Made by a program: the position numbers and the translations under genes. From Rhodospirillales bacterium (lineage in GTDB: Bacteria > Pseudomonadota > Alphaproteobacteria > Micavibrionales > Micavibrionaceae), in assembly GCA_020638175.1 (NCBI GenBank), contig JACKJA010000002.1, positions 1,116,001 through 1,180,000 on the forward strand: a stretch of 64,000 nucleotides of DNA, in the 5' to 3' direction. The notes beneath the pieces are model-generated. The model was given only the letters and a program-made list of their open reading frames with translations. It ran no database searches and was not told the DNA's origin. How positions within the stretch are numbered: the stretch's first letter is position 1; each line of letters starts with the position of its first letter. Below are positions 56,468-64,000 of this stretch, one piece after another.

Positions 56468-58612
56468 CTATACCTTGGGAACGAGACCGTCCTGTTTCAG
56501 TCGGCCCAGAACATAGCGGGTTTCATGCTCTTCCAGTTCATGCTCTTCAACGCAGGCCCGCAGGCGCAGACCCGTGGTTTTTTCGGCGCTGCCGGCAAAG
56601 GTCTGCTTGATTTTCCTGTATTGGTTTTCGGAAACCGGTCTCTGGCTGTCAATGACGTCATCTTCCGTCAGTTTCAGCGGGGCTGCCGGTTTTTTCTGTG
56701 GCTCGCCAGCGACAGAAAGCTCCAGTGCATCACCGTCAACGATCAGATAAGTCTTGGAATCGCCTTCCAGAGGTTCGATAACGCGGCCTTCAATCCCCAT
56801 AGCGTGAAGAATATGGTTCGCCCGGCCCACGCCAACTCCTTGCTCGCGGTATTTCTGAGGTTTTGCAATGTCGCGGGGAAAAACGACAGGGCCATCAATC
56901 GCACCACGGGAAATATCTTCGGCGACCATAGCGCTTAACCGGCGGTAATGTTCAACCGTCAGGTTAGTTTTCTCCCGGATATATTCTTCCGCTTTTTGTT
57001 CCGGCGTCTTTATGGGCTCGTCGCTCTCGGGCGCTTCAGCGGATGCAAACTCCGCACGGATGCTGTCGAGTTCTTCACGTGTGAGAAGCGGTTCCGGTTC
57101 CACTGTGTTTTTCCGGGGAGCTTCATCCGCTGGGATCTCGCGGAACTCGGCATCTTCAATGGCGGAAACATCTTGCGGCGCAGGCAATGGTGAGGTCTGG
57201 GGCGCTGCTTGGGCTTCTACAGCCACATCTTCGATAACGCGTTCTGAACGACCCTCAACGACGACCGGTTTGGAAGAAGGTTTCTTCCCGGCATCGGAAC
57301 GGATAACGTCATCCCAGGCTGCTCTTGAAAGGCCGTGGGGTAAATCTGTGAAACTGTCATCGTTGTGAGCCGTAGCAGGGCCGACAAGCTGTTGTTTCGG
57401 AGCGTCTTGCCCCAGCAGGATAACATCCGGCCGGTCGTTTTTCAGCGCTTCGGGAGCGTTTTCAGCTTCAGCAGACGCAATGTCCTCGGAAACAATAATC
57501 TCTCCGGCGGCCTCTTCTGTGACTTCAGGTGGCAGCAAAGGTATTTGCGCCAACTCCGGCGTCGCATCGGACGGAGCGGGTTTACTGTAGATCGTTTGGT
57601 GACCGTCTTTTTGGGTGTCAAGCAATCCTTCAGCCGTCAAGGCTTTCAAAACGCCTTGGGCCTGCCATGTTTGTACGGGGGTATCTCCCAGCCCTTTGAT
57701 ATCATCAATCGTAACGGTGCCGGGCTCCCTGTTCTCAATATCATGGCGGGCTTGTCTGTAAAGTTCTTCCGGCGCTAGGTATTCTGACAGTATCTGGCGG
57801 GTTTTCTGGGATATGTCTGATTTCGGCGCTACATCTTCCCCCGGGATGTCCAGAGAAATATCCTCGGTAGCATCCGCAGCTTCTGGTGCAGGCGGCGCAG
57901 CCACCGGTTTTTTAGCCATTGCCAGATAGTCTGGGCAGGTGATCGGTCCGCCCTTGGCATAGCTGGCGTCAAATTGCGGTGCTTTTGGCCCGTTCAGGAA
58001 AGCATCCCATTCCGCACGATAGTTCTCGATGATTTCTTTGGGAAGGGGAAGGGTAGCTTCCAGTCCCATATGGTCAATGGCCAGATACAAAAGAGCTTTT
58101 TCGCGCTCGTTACCTTCCAGAGTAACCGGGTTGGCGTGCATATCCGGGTCAAAACTGGCAATCCATGCCATTTCAAACGCATCGCTGGCTTCAAAAAGTG
58201 CGTTGTTGTCCGTAAAAGTGATCTTGTCGTGAGTTACATCGTAATGACGATCTTCGCTCACGCCCTTGGTGTTTTCAACTGTATGGGTGAATCGGACGGG
58301 CTGGCCGTCCTTTAAAGTGCTGAAGTTGGCTTGTGGCTTTAAATGCGCCGCAGCCCATGGCAGATAACCACGGCTGGATTCCGTATGTACAATTTCCTGC
58401 GGGTGAATAGCCTTGGTCAAGGCATCCAGAATTCTTTTAATCGGGTCCGGTTCGTTGGTGTAATCAAAAGATAGCTGTTCCGGCTTCCTTCTTACATCTT
58501 CTTCCGGGGAGGCTTCAGGAGCGGCCTGCGCAGCCTTATGAATGCCGGGCTGTTTTTGTTCAGCCAGATCCACCTCTAGCCGATCTTTCATATCGTCATT
58601 AGCTGTCGCCAT
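56468..58612 (-). CDS. 714-residue protein with three winged-helix-like segments
   Basis: A soluble acidic protein that I cannot assign as a whole. Residues 45-235 form an unrecognised folded domain. Three segments, about 282-332, 553-615 and 661-714, share a pattern of helix / helix / turn / x-x-I-L-x-x-M-x-x-E-G-x-V (for example G-V-G-R-A-N-H-I-L-H-A-M-G-I-E-G-R-V), reminiscent of the FtsK gamma winged helix. They are separated by Pro/Ala/Glu-rich linkers. DNA binding is inferred. No membrane or signal segment. Lies between DUF502 and recG on the recG strand. Confidence 0.75.
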   Translation of the reverse strand: MATANDDMKDRLEVDLAEQKQPGIHKAAQAAPEASPEEDVRRKPEQLSFDYTNEPDPIKRILDALTKAIHPQEIVHTESSRGYLPWAAAHLKPQANFSTLKDGQPVRFTHTVENTKGVSEDRHYDVTHDKITFTDNNALFEASDAFEMAWIASFDPDMHANPVTLEGNEREKALLYLAIDHMGLEATLPLPKEIIENYRAEWDAFLNGPKAPQFDASYAKGGPITCPDYLAMAKKPVAAPPAPEAADATEDISLDIPGEDVAPKSDISQKTRQILSEYLAPEELYRQARHDIENREPGTVTIDDIKGLGDTPVQTWQAQGVLKALTAEGLLDTQKDGHQTIYSKPAPSDATPELAQIPLLPPEVTEEAAGEIIVSEDIASAEAENAPEALKNDRPDVILLGQDAPKQQLVGPATAHNDDSFTDLPHGLSRAAWDDVIRSDAGKKPSSKPVVVEGRSERVIEDVAVEAQAAPQTSPLPAPQDVSAIEDAEFREIPADEAPRKNTVEPEPLLTREELDSIRAEFASAEAPESDEPIKTPEQKAEEYIREKTNLTVEHYRRLSAMVAEDISRGAIDGPVVFPRDIAKPQKYREQGVGVGRANHILHAMGIEGRVIEPLEGDSKTYLIVDGDALELSVAGEPQKKPAAPLKLTEDDVIDSQRPVSENQYRKIKQTFAGSAEKTTGLRLRACVEEHELEEHETRYVLGRLKQDGLVPKV

Positions 58613-58744
58613 TTCTCTCGTCCTCTATCCCTGCCGTTGCCGCTTTTATAAATATGGCAAATATATACCGGATTTTTCCCGAAAATACAAATTTAGTTCG
58701 ATTTTATAGCTCTAATAATTAACGATTTATTACTTTTAAGGCCT

Positions 58745-60832
58745 TTATCCAGTTCTTAGATACGATATAGCCTGATCGCGTTCAAATAAATACAGCAAGG
58801 TACGCAAAGCCTTGCCGCGCGGCGTTTCCAGCTCCGGGTCTTTTTCAATGATAAGCCGTGCATCGTCGCGGGCGGCAGGCAGGAGAACCGCATGATCCTC
58901 CAGATCGGCGACTTTAAAACGGGGCAGGCCGCTCTGGGCCGTGCCGAGGATGTCACCGGCGCCACGCAGCTCTAAATCCTTCTCGGCGATCAGGAACCCG
59001 TCTTCTGTCTCCCGCATGATCGACAGGCGCTCTTTGGCATTTTCGCCCAAAGGACCGCTATAGAGCAGGAAGCAATATGATTTATCCGCGCCGCGCCCAA
59101 CCCGGCCGCGGAGCTGATGCAGTTGCGACAGGCCAAAACGCTCGGCATGTTCGATGACCATGATTGTGGCTTCGGGGACGTTGACGCCAACCTCGATCAC
59201 CGTCGTGGCGACAAGGATATCCAGATCGCCCCGTGCGAACCGGGCCATCACGTCGTCCTTTTCGGTGGGCTTCATCCGGCCATGGACAAGGCCGACACGT
59301 TCACCAAACCGGGCCTGTAAAACCTCATAACGCTCTTCCGCGGCGGCGAGGTCCAGAACCTCTGACTCTTCAACAAGGGGGCACACCCAGTACACGCGGG
59401 CGCCGGCTTCGATTTGCCGGGCGATCCCGTCAATCATCTGCTCCATATGGTCTTTGGCAATCAGGCGCGTGTCAACCGGTTTACGGCCCGGCGGTTTTTC
59501 ATCAAGGCGGCTGACATCCATATCGCCATAGGCTGTCATGGTCAGCGTTCGCGGGATCGGCGTGGCCGTCATGACAAGGATATCGGTGCCTTTGCTTTTG
59601 GTCGAAAGCTGCATCCGCTGATGTACGCCGAAGCGGTGCTGTTCGTCGATGACGGCAACCCCCAGATCGGCAAAGGCAACATCTTCCTGAAACAAGGCAT
59701 GGGTGCCGATCACAACCTGTGCCGCGCCATTGCTGATTTGCTGGAGCAGTGTTTCGCGCTCTTTCCCCTTGTTCCGCCCCGTCAGTATAACAAATCGCAC
59801 CCCGGCAGCCTCCAGCCATGGTTTCAGACTCTCGGCGTGCTGGCGGGCGAGAATTTCCGTCGGGGCCATGATGGCGGCTTGTGTGCCGCACTCCACGGCC
59901 TTCATCATCGCCAGCGCCGCCACGACGGTTTTACCACTGCCGACGTCCCCCTGAAGGAGGCGAAGCATCCGTAGCGGCGCGCTCATATCGGTTTCAATTT
60001 CTTTTAATGAACGCTCTTGTGCCCCGGTCAGGGTAAAGGGCAGGGCAGCCCGCAGTTTTGCCTGTAAGCGCCCGTCGCCGTTGAAGGCGCGGCCCTGTAT
60101 CTTGCGTTGTTGCCGCCGCACCAGCATCAGCGTGAGCTGGTTGGCCAGTAATTCATCATAGGCAAGGCGCGCCCGGACCGGGTGCATCGGATCAAGCGCA
60201 CTTTCATCGGGGGGATTGTGTGCGGCATCCAGCGCTTTATGCCAGTCGAGCCATTTGTTTTTAGAGCGCCATGCCGGATCCAGCCATTCCGGCAGTTTGA
60301 GGGTAAACCCTAAGGCCGCCTGCACCGCCTTGCGCACGGTTTTGTTGGTCAGACCCGCCGTCAAAGGGTAAACCGGTTCGACCGTTTCAATGGTGGCCCG
60401 GTCTTCCTCTGGCCCGATCGCATCCGGGTGGGTCATCTGCAGCTTTCCCTGATAATGCTCGACCTTGCCGCTGATAATCACGGTCGCGCCTTCGGGAAGC
60501 TGTTTTTGCAGCCAGTCCTTATGCGGGTGAAAGAAAATAAGGTTGATTGTCCCGGTTTCATCAGTGCACCAGACTTTGTAAGGCTGGCTTTTGCGCTGGT
60601 TCGGGAAGTGTTTGCCCACAGTAACTTTTAAGGTGCAGATTTTTCCATCCGGGGCGTCGGCCAGTTTTGGGGAGAAACGGCGATCAATGAAATCAATCGG
60701 CAGATGCCAGAGCAAATCCACAACCCGTTCCCCGCCGCACAGCTTTTCCAGCAGCTTGGCATTGCGCGGCCCGATGCCAGGCAACTCGGTTACACGCCGG
60801 AACAGCGGGTCTATTTCAAAGGGACGAGGCAT
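58745..60832 (-). CDS. recG: ATP-dependent DNA helicase RecG
   Basis: 695 residues from the methionine at 60832 (M-P-R-P-F-E-I-D), which has AAGG five bases upstream; an ATG at 60853 lies inside a palindromic repeat and is less likely. N-terminal wedge/OB domain (L-P-G-I-G-P-R-N-A-K-L-L-E), Walker A G-D-V-G-S-G-K-T, motif II D-E-Q-H-R-F-G, motif VI-like Q-L-H-Q-L-R-G-R-V-G-R-G and the TRG-type tail. It remodels stalled forks and branched DNA. Divergent from sdhE-mfd. Confidence 0.96.
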   Translation of the reverse strand: MPRPFEIDPLFRRVTELPGIGPRNAKLLEKLCGGERVVDLLWHLPIDFIDRRFSPKLADAPDGKICTLKVTVGKHFPNQRKSQPYKVWCTDETGTINLIFFHPHKDWLQKQLPEGATVIISGKVEHYQGKLQMTHPDAIGPEEDRATIETVEPVYPLTAGLTNKTVRKAVQAALGFTLKLPEWLDPAWRSKNKWLDWHKALDAAHNPPDESALDPMHPVRARLAYDELLANQLTLMLVRRQQRKIQGRAFNGDGRLQAKLRAALPFTLTGAQERSLKEIETDMSAPLRMLRLLQGDVGSGKTVVAALAMMKAVECGTQAAIMAPTEILARQHAESLKPWLEAAGVRFVILTGRNKGKERETLLQQISNGAAQVVIGTHALFQEDVAFADLGVAVIDEQHRFGVHQRMQLSTKSKGTDILVMTATPIPRTLTMTAYGDMDVSRLDEKPPGRKPVDTRLIAKDHMEQMIDGIARQIEAGARVYWVCPLVEESEVLDLAAAEERYEVLQARFGERVGLVHGRMKPTEKDDVMARFARGDLDILVATTVIEVGVNVPEATIMVIEHAERFGLSQLHQLRGRVGRGADKSYCFLLYSGPLGENAKERLSIMRETEDGFLIAEKDLELRGAGDILGTAQSGLPRFKVADLEDHAVLLPAARDDARLIIEKDPELETPRGKALRTLLYLFERDQAISYLRTG

Positions 60833-60847
60833 GCCAACCTTGCTAAC

Positions 60848-60918
60848 TGTCATCCTGAGCGAAGCGAAGGATCTGTTTTTTAGTTCAAAGAGGATTCTTC
60901 GCTTCGCTCAGAATGACA
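60848..60918. repeat. REP-like palindrome between recG and sdhE
   Basis: TGTCATCCTGAGCGAAGCGA begins a 26-base arm matched, with two mismatches, by the reverse-complement arm ending GCTCAGAATGACA at 60918. This is a well-known family of bacterial intergenic palindromes, distinct from the CATTGCGAG type at 37.4 kb. Confidence 0.8.
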
Positions 60919-60939
60919 TTTTTGTTATTGTCTTGAACC

Positions 60940-61206
60940 ATGACTGTAGAAAATATTGAAACCAAACGCAAACGCTTGATCTTTCGTTCCGGCCACCGGG
61001 GGACAAAAGAAATGGATTTATTCCTGGGGACGTTTGCTGCCAGGAATATCGCAGATTTCAGCGAAGCAGAGCTGGATTTATATGATGAACTCCTCAAGGA
61101 GCCTGATCTCGATATCTATAACTGGATCACGGGGCGGGAACCCGTTCCGGCCAATAAAATGAATCCGGTCATGGAAAGGTTGCTTCAGCACCGGTTTGCT
61201 GCTTAA
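60940..61206 (+). CDS. sdhE: FAD assembly factor SdhE
   Basis: An 88-residue SdhE/SDH5-family protein that helps attach FAD covalently to succinate dehydrogenase. The key R-G-x-x-E motif is present (H-R-G-T-K-E-M-D), followed by L-F-L-G-T-F-A and Y-N-W-I-T-G-R-E-P-V-P. Nine bases before mfd; the recG / sdhE / mfd order is common in alphaproteobacteria. Confidence 0.94.
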   Translation: MTVENIETKRKRLIFRSGHRGTKEMDLFLGTFAARNIADFSEAELDLYDELLKEPDLDIYNWITGREPVPANKMNPVMERLLQHRFAA

Positions 61207-61215
61207 AAGGGCCGC

Positions 61216-64000
61216 ATGGAAACGGCATCACAACCAGATAATGCCCTGACGCACAAAACTCTCTTCGGGTGCCCGGAGGGCCAGGACGCCCGCATTCTGG
61301 CGGAAAAGGCGCGGGCCTTGATGCCGGAGGACCGTGTGCTGGTTCATGTGGCGCTAGACGATACGCGGATTGCGGCGCTCACGGAATTGCTGGGGTTCTT
61401 TGCCCCGGATGTAAAGATCGTAACGTTCCCGGCGTGGGATTGCTTGCCTTATGACCGGGTGTCGCCCAACCCGGAGATTGTTGCGCAGCGGGTGGGGGCA
61501 CTTACGGAACTGCTGGCATGGGAGTCTGAAAAAAAACGCTATCCCCGTATCTTGCTAACAACTGTTAATGCGATAACTCAAAAAGTGCCTCCTAAAGCAT
61601 CTCTGGCGTCTTCATCCTTCTCGGCAAAGGTCGGGGAGCGGCTTGACAGGGGGGCGCTGCAAAGCTACCTGTCCGGCAATGGATATGATCGAACGGACAC
61701 CGTGCGTGAACATGGGGAATACGCTGTACGCGGTGGTATAATTGATCTTTTTCCGTCCGGATATATAAATCCGGTCCGTATCGATTTATTTGGGGATGAA
61801 ATCGAATCAATCAAGGAATTTGATCCCGCCAGCCAGCTTACCGATAAAAATTGTGACGGGTTTTCTTTGCGCCCGGCAATGGAATTTACGCTGGATGAAG
61901 ACTCGATTGCCCGCTTCCGGTCCGGCTATCGTGAGCTGTTTGGCGTTCCGCGCAGCGATGATCCGCTCTATGGCGCGGTCTCGGAAGGGCGGCGCTATAA
62001 CGGCATGGATCATTGGCTACCGCTGTTTTTCGAAAGCATGGATACGCTGCTTGATTATACTCCCGGCGCGGCGATGACTCTCGATCATGAAGCGCCGCAA
62101 GTGCAAACCGAGCGGGGCGAGCAGATCGCTGATTTTTACCAGTCCCGTAAAACGCTGGAACAAGCGGCGGGGGCTGGCCAGAAAAAAGGTAAAGACGTGT
62201 CTTTGTCCGGCACGATTTATCATCCGCTGCCGATCGAGCGCCTTTATCTGGGGGCGCGGGACTGGGAGGTCCTGACGGCGCAGGCGGAAATTTTGTCTCC
62301 GTTTTCCGGCGGTGAAGAAACGGCAAAGAAGGGCCGTGATTTCGCCGATATCCGTGCCTTGCCCGATGGCGACGTGTTTAAGGCGTTGTCGGAATATATC
62401 GCCGCCCACCGCAGGGCGGGAGAGAAAATCCTGATCGCGGCTTACTCCGAAGGCTCGAAAGAGCGTCTGAAAGGGCTGATGGAGCATGCCGGGTTTACCA
62501 ATTTGAAAGACTGCCTGTCATGGGGGAATGTGAAAAAACTGGCGCCCGGTCAAACCGGGATGGCGGTTTTGGCGCTCGAACATGGCTTTGCCGCCCCCGA
62601 TCTGGTGGTGGTGACAGAGCAGGATATCCTCGGCGACCGTCTGGCCCGCAAAGCCCAGAAACGCAAAAAAGCGGATAATTTCCTGACGGAGGTTTCATCG
62701 CTTGCGCCGGGGGATCTGGTTGTCCATGTAGATCACGGTGTCGGGCGCTTCGCGGGGCTGGAAACGCTGTCAGTTGGTAAAACGCTGCATGATTGCCTGA
62801 AAATCGTCTACAGCGGTGATGATAAGCTTTTTGTTCCTGTCGAGAATATCGAGGTTCTTTCCCGTTTCGGCAGTGATGAAGGCACGGTCCAACTCGACAA
62901 GCTCGGCGGAGCAGGCTGGCAAGCGCGTAAAGCCCGCGTGAAAAAGGATTTGATGCGGATTGCCGATCATCTCCTGAAGATTGCCGCGGCTCGCACGTTG
63001 CAAAAGGGTGAAAAACTGCCCGTGAACGATAATTACGAGGATTTCGCCGCACGCTTCCCGTATCAGGAAACCGACGACCAGCAGCGCGCGATCAGCGCCG
63101 TTCTGGCCGATCTGGAAAACGACTACCCGATGGACCGCCTTGTCTGCGGTGACGTCGGTTTTGGCAAGACGGAGGTTGCTCTGCGTGCCGCTTATGTGGC
63201 GGCGATCAACGGGGTCCAAGTTGCGCTGGCCGTGCCGACAACCTTGCTCGCCCGCCAGCATTTTAAAAACTTCTTTACCCGTTTTCAGGGGACAGGCCTG
63301 CGCGTCGAACAGCTCTCCCGGATGGTGAACGCCCGCGATGCCGACAAAGGTGCGCCGGGGCTGGCGGACGGCAGCGTCAATATCATCGTCGGCACCCACG
63401 CGCTGTTCGGCAAGGGCATCAAATTCGCCAATCTGGGGCTGGTCGTCGTCGATGAGGAGCAGCGTTTCGGCGTGAAGCAGAAAGAAAAGCTCAAGGAGCT
63501 CAAGGCCGACGTGCATGTGCTGACCCTGACCGCCACGCCGATCCCGCGCACCCTGCAAATGTCGCTGACGGGCGTGAAGGAAATGAGCCTGATCGCGACG
63601 CCGCCCGTGGACAGGCTGGCGATCCGCACTTTCGTACTGCCCTATGACCCGGTGGTGATCCGCGAAGCGCTGCTGCGTGAGCATTACCGCGGCGGCCAGA
63701 GCTTCTATGTCTGTCCGCGCATCAAGGATCTGGAAAGCGTCAAGGAAGCGCTGCAAGAGCTTGTCCCCGAAGTCAAAGTCATCGAAGCGCACGGCCAGAT
63801 GGCCCCCGGCGACCTCGAAGACCGCATGACCGCCTTTTATGACGGGCAGTACGATGTGCTGCTGGCGACCAATATCATCGAAAGCGGGATCGATATTCCG
63901 ACCGCCAATACGATGGTCGTGCACCGCGCCGATATGTTTGGCCTCGCGCAGCTCTACCAGATCCGCGGGCGGATCGGCCGTTCCAAACAGCGTGCCTATG
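61216..64000 (+). CDS. mfd: Transcription-repair coupling factor Mfd (N-terminal 928 codons, partial)
   Basis: Open from the ATG at 61216 to the end of the window with no stop. The UvrB-like N-terminal region is present (W-D-C-L-P-Y-D-R, G-G-I-I-D-L-F-P), then the RNA-polymerase-interacting domain (G-D-L-V-V-H-V-D-H-G-V-G-R-F), and the RecG-like translocase with Walker A G-D-V-G-F-G-K-T-E, D-E-E-Q-R-F-G, T-A-T-P-I-P-R-T-L and the Q-I-R-G-R-I-G-R motif at the edge. It removes RNA polymerase stalled at lesions and recruits UvrA, whose gene is also in this window. The C-terminal UvrA-masking domain is outside. Confidence 0.97.
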   Translation, partial: METASQPDNALTHKTLFGCPEGQDARILAEKARALMPEDRVLVHVALDDTRIAALTELLGFFAPDVKIVTFPAWDCLPYDRVSPNPEIVAQRVGALTELLAWESEKKRYPRILLTTVNAITQKVPPKASLASSSFSAKVGERLDRGALQSYLSGNGYDRTDTVREHGEYAVRGGIIDLFPSGYINPVRIDLFGDEIESIKEFDPASQLTDKNCDGFSLRPAMEFTLDEDSIARFRSGYRELFGVPRSDDPLYGAVSEGRRYNGMDHWLPLFFESMDTLLDYTPGAAMTLDHEAPQVQTERGEQIADFYQSRKTLEQAAGAGQKKGKDVSLSGTIYHPLPIERLYLGARDWEVLTAQAEILSPFSGGEETAKKGRDFADIRALPDGDVFKALSEYIAAHRRAGEKILIAAYSEGSKERLKGLMEHAGFTNLKDCLSWGNVKKLAPGQTGMAVLALEHGFAAPDLVVVTEQDILGDRLARKAQKRKKADNFLTEVSSLAPGDLVVHVDHGVGRFAGLETLSVGKTLHDCLKIVYSGDDKLFVPVENIEVLSRFGSDEGTVQLDKLGGAGWQARKARVKKDLMRIADHLLKIAAARTLQKGEKLPVNDNYEDFAARFPYQETDDQQRAISAVLADLENDYPMDRLVCGDVGFGKTEVALRAAYVAAINGVQVALAVPTTLLARQHFKNFFTRFQGTGLRVEQLSRMVNARDADKGAPGLADGSVNIIVGTHALFGKGIKFANLGLVVVDEEQRFGVKQKEKLKELKADVHVLTLTATPIPRTLQMSLTGVKEMSLIATPPVDRLAIRTFVLPYDPVVIREALLREHYRGGQSFYVCPRIKDLESVKEALQELVPEVKVIEAHGQMAPGDLEDRMTAFYDGQYDVLLATNIIESGIDIPTANTMVVHRADMFGLAQLYQIRGRIGRSKQRAY

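Noticed and set aside
62770..63924. 384-codon ORF antisense to mfd
   Set aside because: Shadow of the open mfd frame; mfd motifs are intact on the plus strand.

Overview
The window is a chromosomal segment of a Gram-negative alphaproteobacterium. The lineage call rests on a TrcR/DUF1013 cell-cycle regulator, a DUF1192 protein, a three-subunit petABC cytochrome bc1 operon, a ComF / UbiH-like / GrxC / nitrilase neighbourhood, an ExoD protein and an alphaproteobacterial type HNH protein. Gene content and the large modular surface proteins resemble what I know of Micavibrio-like (epibiotic predator) genomes, but that finer placement is inference only.

Layout. 0-7.4 kb: 3' end of a CCA-adding tRNA nucleotidyltransferase, an MBL-fold hydrolase, trmL, petABC, a small membrane protein, a DUF924 protein and a Na/phosphate cotransporter that appears to start at AUU. 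7.4-24.1 kb: housekeeping and small regulators (DUF465, trcR, DUF1192, guaC), gloB with two methyltransferase genes, comF, a UbiH-family hydroxylase, grxC with a nitrilase, an XRE regulator, a PAP2 membrane phosphatase, an FTR1 iron permease behind a Fur-like box, an esterase, an HNH nuclease, dsbB, exoD and several very small membrane-protein genes.

24.4-44.5 kb is the standout. It is a single-strand, tightly packed four-gene block of about 20 kb. It starts with a 4298-residue fibre protein: a type IV pilin/pseudopilin-like N-terminus, ten arrays of YadA-type head repeats separated by tail-fibre-like linkers, an S74 intramolecular chaperone/autoprotease domain and a C-terminal membrane helix. 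Three secreted proteins with LamG and DUF1566 domains follow. All four share a small G-x-[IM]-x-Y...C-x-G-x-x-W module. Near-identical DNA cassettes border divergent cores, and palindromic repeats appear to have been absorbed into the secretion leaders. I read this as an undescribed self-processing surface-fibre or adhesion system; its function is inferred, not shown.

44.5-64 kb: tRNA-Leu(CAA), uvrA and ssb (divergent, with a LexA-like site), a DUF2059 protein, gyrA-nudix-rlmJ, coaD, tRNA-Lys(UUU), tRNA-Gln(UUG), an AT-rich islet carrying a Sel1-repeat membrane protein, a DUF502 protein, a 714-residue protein with three winged-helix-like segments, recG, sdhE and the first 928 codons of mfd, which runs off the window.
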